Below are positions 1 to 5,201 of a DNA stretch of 7,800 bases, in pieces. Source of the DNA: an uncultured Acidimicrobiaceae bacterium (GTDB taxonomy: Bacteria > Actinomycetota > Acidimicrobiia > Acidimicrobiales > UBA8592); NCBI GenBank assembly GCA_913031515.1, contig CAJWET010000067.1, positions 1-7,800 on the forward strand, read 5' to 3'. Under the pieces are notes generated by a model. It saw only the letters and a list, made by a program, of their open reading frames with translations. It ran no database searches and was not told the DNA's origin. The first letter of the stretch is position 1, and each line of letters starts with the position of its first letter. Made by a program: the position numbers and the translations under genes.

Positions 1-330
1 CACGGTTTGAACAGGGAGCTTGGGCCCCTCTGGAGGGTGTATTATGTAAAACGCCCATTATCGTTACTTCAAGCACTGGCACCAGCTGTGGTGCAGGCAA
101 CATGGTCCATGGCAGTGCGACAGAGGAGAGAGAGTGGCTTAGCTCCCGGCGCTGTTGACAAGAGCCGAGAAAATATGCATAAGGAGAATATCAATACCTG
201 TCATGTATGGGCCGAGGATGGGGAGCATATTCAGGAATTCCGTGATGGCAAAACGCCTGAACCTCCACTACAAGTAACAGAGCGACTCATCGAACTTGGG
301 AGAAAACCTGAAGAATGGCAGGTTTTCTAG
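1..330 (+). pseudogene. Possible frameshifted 3' end of a glycosyltransferase gene
   Basis: The gene enters from outside the window and has no clear single reading frame. The frame starting at base 3 reads GAWAPLEGVLCKTPIIVT followed by a short TG-rich stretch. This resembles the conserved C-terminal donor-binding segment of GT4-type glycosyltransferases (E-x-x-x-C-x-TPIIV). That frame meets TGA at 156-158. The frame starting at base 1 stays open to TAG at 328-330, but its first 45 residues are rich in Arg and Trp and look like an out-of-frame shadow. Its last 55 residues (RENMHKENINTCHVWAEDGE and onward) look like the charged C-terminal tail expected of such a protein. I infer one or more indels around 80-155, either a real pseudogene or an assembly error. 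Alternatively, the frame-1 ORF is an intact, unrecognised protein of at least 109 residues. Confidence in the family is low. Confidence 0.33.
301..328. terminator. Perfect 10-bp inverted repeat, possible bidirectional terminator
   Basis: AGAAAACCTG (301-310) and CAGGTTTTCT (319-328) are perfect reverse complements around an 8-base loop. The inner four pairs are GC-containing (CCTG/CAGG) and are flanked by an A-run before and a T-run after on both strands, the layout of a bidirectional intrinsic terminator. It lies between the plus-strand gene ending at 330 and the minus-strand operon ending near 367-431, where a shared terminator is expected. The GC core is short, the T-run is part of the stem, and the hairpin overlaps the last codons of the 1-330 frame, so its strength is uncertain. 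Confidence 0.45.
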
Positions 331-366
331 AGATCCCCATTATTCATTAGTCAGGTCTTCAGTCTT

Positions 367-474
367 CTAGCAGATAAAGGCTTCCCGTATTTTCTCCTGT
401 ATCTCCACAACCACTTCAATGTCTTCCTTCTTAGTTAAAGGACCATTGCCCAGCTTCGTTGAAATGGAGATCAC
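367..474 (-). CDS. Candidate 35-residue small protein overlapping the 3' end of the selenoprotein gene
   Basis: This short ORF is in a different frame from the selenoprotein gene. It starts with GTG at 474-472, ends with TAG at 369-367, and overlaps the upstream gene by 44 bases. An AAAGGGGAG Shine-Dalgarno lies 4 bases before the GTG, one of the best ribosome binding sites in the window. The product begins ISISTKLGNGPLTKKEDIE and continues as a charged, helix-prone segment (residues 15-33) ending in Phe-Ile-Cys. No signal peptide or membrane segment is visible and I recognise no family. The alternative is that this is the true C-terminus of the CMD protein, reached by a frameshift near 440-470, since the two frames meet where the family's conserved part has already ended. 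The protein-like composition continues right up to the stop. Confidence 0.35.
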   Translation of the reverse strand: MISISTKLGNGPLTKKEDIEVVVEIQEKIREAFIC

Positions 475-925
475 TTAACTCCCCTTTACGTACCTCTTTA
501 TCTGTTCCCAATGCAACTGAGACCTTCTGATAATTCCACTTCATCACATCCAATGACAATTCAATTAACTGCTCGGTAGTGAAGAACTCTCTCAGGCTTT
601 CCAATAATTCTTCAGTAATTGCTTTGGGTTGCGTCATCAAATCCGTGGCAAACCTTGTCGCTAGCGAATGCTGACGATCTAGTTCAGCATCATTTCGGAG
701 AGCTTTTTGCGCCATTTCTTCATCCAATCCGTGTTCTCTAGCAACTGCTAGACGCAATGATCGTCATGTGTGGCAATCATGATGTTCAGCGCAACGCAGA
801 CGTACCATCTCTGTTGTAACTGGGTCAACCAACCCCAACTGGACAACTTCTTCCTGCCAAAGAGAAAGAGCTTCCCGAAATCTGTTATCAAAATTTGAAG
901 ATGGAACTCTTAGAGATCTCGTCAT
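431..925 (-). CDS. CMD/AhpD-like selenoprotein with CxxU active site (in-frame TGA read as Sec)
   Basis: This 164-residue protein has the carboxymuconolactone decarboxylase/AhpD all-helical fold. It starts at ATG 925-923, with AGAGG upstream, and ends with TAA at 433-431. Codon 54 is TGA (766-764), and the frame continues without a shift on both sides. Residues 36-60 read V-T-T-E-M-V-R-L-R-C-A-E-H-H-D-C-H-T, then TGA, then R-S-L-R-L-A. In Cys homologues, as I recall them, the TGA position is the second Cys of the CxxC redox pair, giving Cys51-x-x-Sec54 here. Residues 102-134 (TEELLESLREFFTTEQLIEL, then DVMKWNYQKVSVALGTD) are typical of the family C-terminus. The family catalyses thiol-disulfide or peroxide chemistry, and Sec would strengthen the nucleophile; the partner and substrate are unknown. 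The start overlaps the upstream CMD gene by ATGA. The same operon uses TGA as a real stop (924-922), so this is not a reassigned code. The alternative is a nonsense mutation of a Cys codon. Confidence 0.82.
737..766 (-). promoter_or_regulatory. Sec UGA codon with SECIS-like hairpin
   Basis: On the minus-strand mRNA, UGA (766-764) is followed after 17 nt by a four-base apical loop AGUU (746-743). The loop is closed by a perfect 6-bp stem, UCUAGC (752-747) with GCUAGA (742-737). The lower part (763-753 against about 736-722) pairs only weakly. Bacterial SECIS elements lie directly downstream of UGA inside the coding region and have a small apical loop with a G in its first two bases, bound by SelB. 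As I recall the published consensus, the spacing and the G at loop position 2 fit. The sequence also codes for conserved residues, so some pairing could be coincidental. Confidence 0.6.
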
Positions 926-1365
926 GTGGAAACCTCTTGAAATATTTTCTCCCATACGGTCTGTAAACGTATTCGCTGCTCGACAACGAGTAGAGCGTTG
1001 ACAAAATTGACAAAACCCTCGTCCCCAAGGTGATCCCGAACCGCAAAGGCAGAGCTATCAGGGATAGAAGACACATCAACAACAAATTCTTCTGTAAATC
1101 GCAAACAGGATCTTTCACGTTCAGTGAACAGACTTGAAGATGACCATTGAGAAAGGGAAGATATCTTCTCAGCATCCAAATCGATTTTAGATATTCCCAA
1201 CTCGTATTGATAATCCAAAAGCATAGCTACACGCATGCGGCACAGAGCAAGTAACGCTGGATCCACAACTTCCCAAGCAAGCCCATGAACATTTTCGAGC
1301 TGATCCGCCACAGCCGTCCTCTCCCCAAGGACGTTCCGGAAGAATTCATCAATAGAAGATTCCAT
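922..1365 (-). CDS. Carboxymuconolactone decarboxylase (CMD/AhpD-fold) family protein without CxxC
   Basis: This 147-residue, all-helical protein is the first gene of the minus-strand operon. The C-terminal half has family-typical sequence: LFTERERSCLRFTEEFVVDV (about residues 79-98), then DHLGDEGFVNFVNALLVVEQ (about 110-129) and RIRLQTVWEKIF. In AhpD-type members the CxxC sits after the helix around residues 40-55. Here that region reads LCRMRVAMLLDYQYELGI and has a single Cys, so thiol peroxidase chemistry by itself is unlikely. I infer a structural or regulatory partner for the coupled CMD selenoprotein, perhaps in a hetero-oligomer. Start ATG is at 1365-1363, with no strong Shine-Dalgarno before it. 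The stop TGA (924-922) overlaps the next gene's ATG, which suggests translational coupling. The 97-bp region upstream is shared with the divergent VOC gene. Confidence 0.75.
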   Translation of the reverse strand: MESSIDEFFRNVLGERTAVADQLENVHGLAWEVVDPALLALCRMRVAMLLDYQYELGISKIDLDAEKISSLSQWSSSSLFTERERSCLRFTEEFVVDVSSIPDSSAFAVRDHLGDEGFVNFVNALLVVEQRIRLQTVWEKIFQEVST

Positions 1366-1462
1366 ACATAGAGACTAGATCCAATTTCAAATAATGTTGC
1401 TATTCCTTTTGGAAGTTCAGTAGTGGAGATGACACAATAACGACAAGAAATGGAAGGAAATT

Positions 1463-1999
1463 ATGGAACCACTTATTCGGTACCCAATTGTGCAACACGC
1501 CTGGTTCGTTAACGACATTGATGAAGCATGCAGAAAATGGAATAAGGTAACAGGAGTCGGACCGTTCTTTGTTACCCGTGGACACTGGGGTGACAGGCAC
1601 CTTTACCGAGGAGAAGAAATAACGGTTCCGCTGGATTACGGTTTCGGTTACCACGGTGACACCCATGTTCAATTCATCCAGCAAAATGAGGAAGGGCCAT
1701 CAATATACCGAGATATGTACAGCGCAGGCGAAGAAGGATTCCACCACATCGGGATGCTTGTCCCCGATGACGATATCGAAAAGGAAGGGGAAAAATATGA
1801 AGCCGCTGGATTCCCAGTAGCTTCCTCCCTCTGGGCCGTTGCAAATGTGGTCTATGTCGATACACGTGAAGCGATAGGATGCTTCCTTGAACTCCATGGA
1901 GACAACCCTGAAATACGCGAGGTTTTCGATGGTTGGAAGAAAGCATCAGAAAACTGGGATGGGCACACGGATTTAATTCGAGGGAATCGGGCAGAGTAA
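1463..1999 (+). CDS. VOC (glyoxalase/epimerase-fold) family protein
   Basis: This 178-residue protein has the two-module vicinal oxygen chelate fold. Module 1 begins IVQHAWFVNDIDEACRKW (His12) and ends at HVQF (Gln70). Module 2 has FHHIGMLVPDDDIEKEG (His94/His95) and ends CFLELHGD (Glu143). The His-Gln-His-Glu set fits the metal ligands of methylmalonyl-CoA epimerase (from memory His12, Gln65, His91, Glu141 in the Propionibacterium enzyme), so an epimerase- or lyase-like metal enzyme is likely. The substrate cannot be assigned, and no mutase or carboxylase genes are nearby to support methylmalonyl-CoA. The start is well supported by GGAAGG at 1452-1457, five bases before ATG. It is the first gene of a plus-strand run with the permease (35 bp downstream) and the sugar kinase. 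Cytoplasmic; no signal peptide. Confidence 0.82.
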   Translation: MEPLIRYPIVQHAWFVNDIDEACRKWNKVTGVGPFFVTRGHWGDRHLYRGEEITVPLDYGFGYHGDTHVQFIQQNEEGPSIYRDMYSAGEEGFHHIGMLVPDDDIEKEGEKYEAAGFPVASSLWAVANVVYVDTREAIGCFLELHGDNPEIREVFDGWKKASENWDGHTDLIRGNRAE

Positions 2000-2034
2000 A
2001 TTTATCGTTCCACCCACCGCGGTACGGTAGACAC

Positions 2035-2772
2035 ATGGTTTGGTGGGAAGCAGTACTCCTTTTTGCGGGCGGTGGAGCTGCCGGCGTCGTTAATGCGATG
2101 GCAGGTGGAGGATCATCGCTTACTGTTCCTCTGCTTGTCCTCGCTGGTGTCCCAGGAAACTTTGCCAACGGAACGAACCGCGTCGGCATCTTCGTCTCAA
2201 ATGGAACAACGATCTGGTCCTTCCACCGCCAAGGCATCAACGCATACCGAGAAGCACTCCCATTCCTCTTCCCAGTCGTCATCGGTTCATTGATTGGGTC
2301 CATTGCTATAAGTCAAGTCACTGACCGGACATTTGAAACCATCTTCGGCATCCTTATCCTCCCGATTATTTTCTTATCCCTGCGAGAACCCAAAACTGTA
2401 CGTACCGGCCCCAACTTATCAAAAACAGCTATATTTCTAATCTTCCTATGTATTGGCGTCTATGCAGGGGCCATACAAATGGGAGTTGGATTAGTTCTCC
2501 TCGCTTTTCTCACAAGATCTGGACTTACATTGATGAAGGCCAACTTTGTCAAAGTTCTAATCACCCTTGCAGTGACGATGACCGCTCTTCCCGTCTTCAT
2601 CATTTTGGGGAAAGTACGCTGGTGGCCTGCACTAATCTTAACGGCTGGACTCTCGATCGGTGGTTGGCTAGGTGCCCGTATCGCCGTACGTGGCGGGGAA
2701 CGGACCATTCGGGCCTTCATGATCATCGCCGCCATCGGATTAACCGGAAGGCTGGTCGGGTTGTACGGATAA
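2035..2772 (+). CDS. TauE/SafE family membrane permease
   Basis: This 245-residue polytopic inner-membrane protein belongs to the TauE/SafE (DUF81-type) family, whose characterised members move sulfite, sulfoacetate or other small organic anions. Two internal repeats are visible. The first has GGGAAGVVNAMAGGGSSLTV (about residues 11-30) followed by GVPGNFANGTNRVGIF. The second has GVYAGAIQMGVGLVLLAFL (about 142-160) followed by a Lys-Ala-Asn-Phe-Val-Lys segment. This glycine-rich helix plus N-x-x-K/R pattern marks the family. About seven or eight hydrophobic segments can be counted. The open frame reaches back to 1933 inside the VOC gene, but ATG 2035 places the first membrane helix correctly; only a weak purine stretch precedes it. 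The cargo is unknown, since no sulfonate or taurine catabolic gene is adjacent. Confidence 0.83.
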   Translation: MVWWEAVLLFAGGGAAGVVNAMAGGGSSLTVPLLVLAGVPGNFANGTNRVGIFVSNGTTIWSFHRQGINAYREALPFLFPVVIGSLIGSIAISQVTDRTFETIFGILILPIIFLSLREPKTVRTGPNLSKTAIFLIFLCIGVYAGAIQMGVGLVLLAFLTRSGLTLMKANFVKVLITLAVTMTALPVFIILGKVRWWPALILTAGLSIGGWLGARIAVRGGERTIRAFMIIAAIGLTGRLVGLYG

Positions 2773-2821
2773 GGCCCATGGCCTATTGGTCCCATCTAGG
2801 TCTATGTGACAAACTTTGAAG

Positions 2822-3730
2822 ATGCCAGTAGATATTGCAGTTGTAGGGTCGTGCAATCTGGACCTCGTCGTAAATGTCGAACATATCCCACTAGTCGGCC
2901 AAACTGTACTCGGTGGAGATCTCCAGCAAATACCGGGCGGGAAAGGTGCAAACCAGGCGGTAGCCGCCGCCCGTTTAGGCAAATCCGTAGCAATGGTAGG
3001 AAGGGTAGGTGATGACGAAAACGGCACCTTCTTGCAAACTATTCTTGAAGAAAACGGAGTAAACACAGAATATCTTCTCCGAACAGCGAGTATCCCAACG
3101 GGAGTAGCGCTAATAGCTGTCCAGAGTGACGGGGATAATGTGATTGTGGTAAGTCCAGGAGCGAATAGTGAACTCTCTCCTGAAGATGTGATGGACGCGC
3201 TTCCCATCCTTGAAGCCAAGATGGTTCTTCTTCAGGCAGAAATTCCCATTGAGACCGTCTTATCTGCCGCGCGGGTAGCCAAAGGAACCGTCATATGGAA
3301 TCCTGCCCCAGCCCCGGAAGAAACCATTCCGCTGGAATTACTTGATCTGGTAGATGTTCTCATCCCGAACCAGAGAGAGCTCGAACTTCTCACAGGGATC
3401 GGAACGATAAATAGCCTTGAAAAAATTATTGAAACAGTAAAAACCCTGCCGTGCTCATCGACGATTGTCACCCTTGGCGCTCAAGGAGCTGTAGTTATGG
3501 CCAATAATGAAGCTGTACATATTCCAGCTCCAGAAATTTCACCAATCGATACCACAGCAGCCGGGGATTCATTCTGTGCAGCAATAGCTGAAAGCCTTGT
3601 GGACGGAAAAGACCTAGTCGAAGCAGCTCAATGGGCTGTACAAGTTGGTGCCGCTACTACTCTCGCCGCAGGTGCCCAACCCTCGCTACCAACCTCCGAA
3701 GAAGTGGCACAAAGGCTAAAAAACGGGTAG
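2822..3730 (+). CDS. rbsK: Ribokinase-family (PfkB) sugar kinase
   Basis: This 302-residue cytosolic kinase of the PfkB superfamily most resembles ribokinase, which phosphorylates ribose at O5 with ATP. Visible in order: N-terminal GSCNLDLVVNVE (residues 9-20), sugar-binding GGKGANQAVAAARLG (39-53), GRVGDDENG, an IWNPAPAPEE segment and IPNQRELELLTG. The PfkB C-terminal signature is DTTAAGDSFCAA, with the catalytic base Asp249 after the anion-hole Gly. Length matches the family. The start could be ATG 2822 or the in-frame TTG six bases earlier; neither has a clear Shine-Dalgarno. It lies 49 bp after the permease gene in the same direction. Its 3' end overlaps the convergent nickel permease gene by 15 bases. 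Other PfkB substrates (deoxyribose, nucleosides) remain possible, and ribose would suit the nucleoside-salvage genes further right. Confidence 0.85.
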   Translation: MPVDIAVVGSCNLDLVVNVEHIPLVGQTVLGGDLQQIPGGKGANQAVAAARLGKSVAMVGRVGDDENGTFLQTILEENGVNTEYLLRTASIPTGVALIAVQSDGDNVIVVSPGANSELSPEDVMDALPILEAKMVLLQAEIPIETVLSAARVAKGTVIWNPAPAPEETIPLELLDLVDVLIPNQRELELLTGIGTINSLEKIIETVKTLPCSSTIVTLGAQGAVVMANNEAVHIPAPEISPIDTTAAGDSFCAAIAESLVDGKDLVEAAQWAVQVGAATTLAAGAQPSLPTSEEVAQRLKNG

Positions 3731-4567
3731 AAGCTCATCCTGCTCGATACAGACGAGCACCCCGACGATCAAACTTAGTAACCCAACGACAGCAGCGATA
3801 CAACGATACGCCGTTAAATGCTGTTGCAGCCAATGGCTAGTGTTCACTGAGATGATAGCGATCGAAGAGTTGGCAATTAAAAGCCCTATTATCCACGCAC
3901 CAAGAATCAACAAGCCGCCCATTTTCCCCGAAGCTTGTGTCGTAGCGACGAATATGGCGATCTGGGTAGGTGTTTCTAATCCGATTCCGTGAAGTATCCC
4001 CACTCCTCGCGCCGCTGATGTATCCATTGATGAGCCTTCAACACTGATCTCATGCCGATGTCGATGGTGATGTGACCCAATATTTTCTTCCCCCAACTCC
4101 TGATTGCTTCCATGGTTGTGATCATGCACTTCCATCTTCTCCGTATGCAGGTGGGCGTGTTCGTGGTCGACCACTATGATTCGGCCCTTTGAGGATGTAC
4201 GAACACGTTGTAGCCCGCGGAAAGCACCATCGCGAATAATCATCCAGCGACTCCGTAAACGGAAGTTCTCCCCCTGAACTACCACATTGACGAGTACCCA
4301 GAAGCCTAAAGCAATGAGAGAACCGCCAATCAGATACATCATTGTGGTATCGACTGAATTGGGAATAGTAAAATCTGCAAGAATGATTCCGATACCAAGG
4401 AGAACAACAACTGCTGCATGGCCAAATGCATATGCTGTCGCTAGAGAGAAAGCCTTTCTTCGGTTTTTTTCACTTGTCGCTATATCTGAAATGGCCGCGA
4501 TATGGTCCCAATCAAACCCGTGTCGTATACCGAACCCAAAGGCAGAGATAAGAAGCGCAAAATCCAT
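3716..4567 (-). CDS. NiCoT-type nickel/cobalt permease with His-rich loop
   Basis: This 283-residue polytopic inner-membrane protein has the nickel/cobalt transporter signature in its first helix, GIRHGFDWDHIAAISD. His16-x4-Asp21-His22 is the HX4DH metal-selection motif of the NiCoT family. About six or seven hydrophobic segments are visible. Between the third and fourth lies a hydrophilic loop (about residues 135-172) with 12 histidines, likely cytoplasmic and metal-buffering. The second helix-pair motif reads HGIGLETPTQIAIF, a divergent form of the family's GFDTATE-like motif, closer to UreH/HupE-like or cyanobacterial SodT-like permeases. It is divergent from sodN, so nickel supply for NiSOD is the natural role. 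ATG 4567 is preferred; an in-frame TTG at 4603 would add 12 residues. Its 3' end overlaps the convergent kinase gene. Confidence 0.85.
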   Translation of the reverse strand: MDFALLISAFGFGIRHGFDWDHIAAISDIATSEKNRRKAFSLATAYAFGHAAVVVLLGIGIILADFTIPNSVDTTMMYLIGGSLIALGFWVLVNVVVQGENFRLRSRWMIIRDGAFRGLQRVRTSSKGRIIVVDHEHAHLHTEKMEVHDHNHGSNQELGEENIGSHHHRHRHEISVEGSSMDTSAARGVGILHGIGLETPTQIAIFVATTQASGKMGGLLILGAWIIGLLIANSSIAIISVNTSHWLQQHLTAYRCIAAVVGLLSLIVGVLVCIEQDELLPVF

Positions 4568-4642
4568 CTCTAAAAAGGTTCCAGCTACGAGAGAATGCGT
4601 CAAATTAACCCAAATTTCGCTCGGGCGGAAACTCTGCTCTTA

Positions 4643-4699
4643 GATGCGACGAAGTTCAAATGTTGGGCTACTGTTATCGCAATTGACCTTCGACGTATC
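4643..4699. promoter_or_regulatory. Long imperfect dyad between nickel permease and sodN
   Basis: The arms are 4643-4659 (GATGCGACGAAGTTCAA) and 4683-4699 (TTGACCTTCGACGTATC). They are reverse complements with two mismatches and one G-T pair out of 17, around a 23-base spacer. The dyad lies in the 160-bp divergent promoter region and ends 28 bp before the sodN ATG. It could be a two-half-site operator for a metal-responsive regulator (a Nur- or NikR-type role would make sense) shared by both genes, or a hairpin in the sodN leader. A competing pairing exists: TGCGAC (4645-4650) with GTCGCA (4703-4708), next to the Shine-Dalgarno. No convincing -35/-10 pair could be placed. Confidence 0.5.
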
Positions 4700-4710
4700 C
4701 TGTCGCAATA

Positions 4711-4717
4711 AAAGGAG
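4711..4717 (+). promoter_or_regulatory. Shine-Dalgarno that fixes the sodN start
   Basis: AAAGGAG lies 10 bases before ATG 4728. It selects this start over an in-frame upstream ATG at 4644, which would add 28 residues translated from the dyad region. The nearby ATG at 4718 is out of frame. Confidence 0.8.
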
Positions 4718-4727
4718 ATGCTTTCAC

Positions 4728-5201
4728 ATGAAAGAAAATACCCCTTTAAAGAAAATTAGTTTCAGTGAACTCCCCATAGCGGAAGCTCACTGTGACGGAC
4801 CATGCGGTGTCTATGATCCGGCATCGGCAAGAATCGCAGCTGAAGCTGTTCGTTCGATGACGAAAAAAATTCTTGATTTAACTCCGCCAGAGCCCGGAGA
4901 TGCTCAGGCTGTTGCCGGCTATCTCAACACCGTTGGCCGCTATGTCACTATCAAAGAAGAACAGGCCGAATTGGCAAAACATGAATTGTTGGTGCTTTGG
5001 ACCGATTACTTCAAGCCTGCCCATCTCGAAGCCTATCCAGATCTTCACGAAGTTTTTTGGAATGCAGCCAAAGCATGTTCTGAGTGCAAACAGCACGTCT
5101 CCAACGATGCAGCAGACCAACTGATGGCTGCGGTTGAGAAGGTTCATAACATGTTCTGGGAAAGTAAAGGCCGAGAGGTCACATACTACGAAGCAAGTTG
5201 A
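4728..5201 (+). CDS. sodN: Nickel superoxide dismutase precursor
   Basis: This 157-residue precursor of Ni-SOD dismutates superoxide to hydrogen peroxide and oxygen and normally forms a hexamer of four-helix bundles. Residues 21-31 read HCDGPCGVYDP, the nickel hook: after removal of residues 1-20, His1, Cys2 and Cys6 bind nickel and Tyr9 gates the site. The junction is Ala-Glu-Ala before His, an A-x-A pattern suited to the S26-type protease encoded next. The helical core is recognisable (EEQAELAKHELLVLWTDYFK and AYPDLHEVFW, ending MFWESKG) and aligns in memory with the Streptomyces enzyme. Unusual is an additional CSEC motif (Cys117, Cys120), where I recall small residues in Streptomyces. The stop TGA overlaps the TTG start of sodX. 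It is divergent from the nickel permease, forming an uptake-enzyme-maturation unit. Confidence 0.96.
   Translation: MKENTPLKKISFSELPIAEAHCDGPCGVYDPASARIAAEAVRSMTKKILDLTPPEPGDAQAVAGYLNTVGRYVTIKEEQAELAKHELLVLWTDYFKPAHLEAYPDLHEVFWNAAKACSECKQHVSNDAADQLMAAVEKVHNMFWESKGREVTYYEAS

Noticed and set aside
431..955. Two separate short ORFs (431-757 and 764-955) or a frameshifted pseudogene
   Set aside because: They are in the same frame and separated only by TGA, two sense codons and a TTG. Family homology runs through without a shift, so one readthrough gene explains both. The start at 955 is also rejected in favour of ATG 925, which has a Shine-Dalgarno and the ATGA coupling.
1674..2303. 209-codon minus-strand ORF
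   Set aside because: It lies antisense to the VOC and TauE/SafE genes, has low-complexity Pro/Arg-rich composition, and matches no family.
2772..2784. AGGCC-CAT-GGCCT hairpin after the permease stop codon
   Set aside because: Only 5 bp with a 3-base loop and no T-run; too short to call a terminator between co-directional genes.
2740..3219. 159-codon minus-strand ORF
   Set aside because: Antisense shadow of the ribokinase gene, whose motifs are unmistakable on the plus strand.
4287..4643. 118-codon plus-strand ORF ending just before sodN
   Set aside because: Antisense to the nickel permease gene over nearly its whole length, with no ribosome binding site or family features.
4644..4727. N-terminal extension of SodN from ATG 4644
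   Set aside because: It would translate the dyad region, and the strong AAAGGAG before ATG 4728 gives a propeptide of usual size.
4568..4727. NiCo (czcD-type) riboswitch upstream of sodN
   Set aside because: No four-way junction with the conserved G-rich internal loops is visible; only the single long dyad is present.
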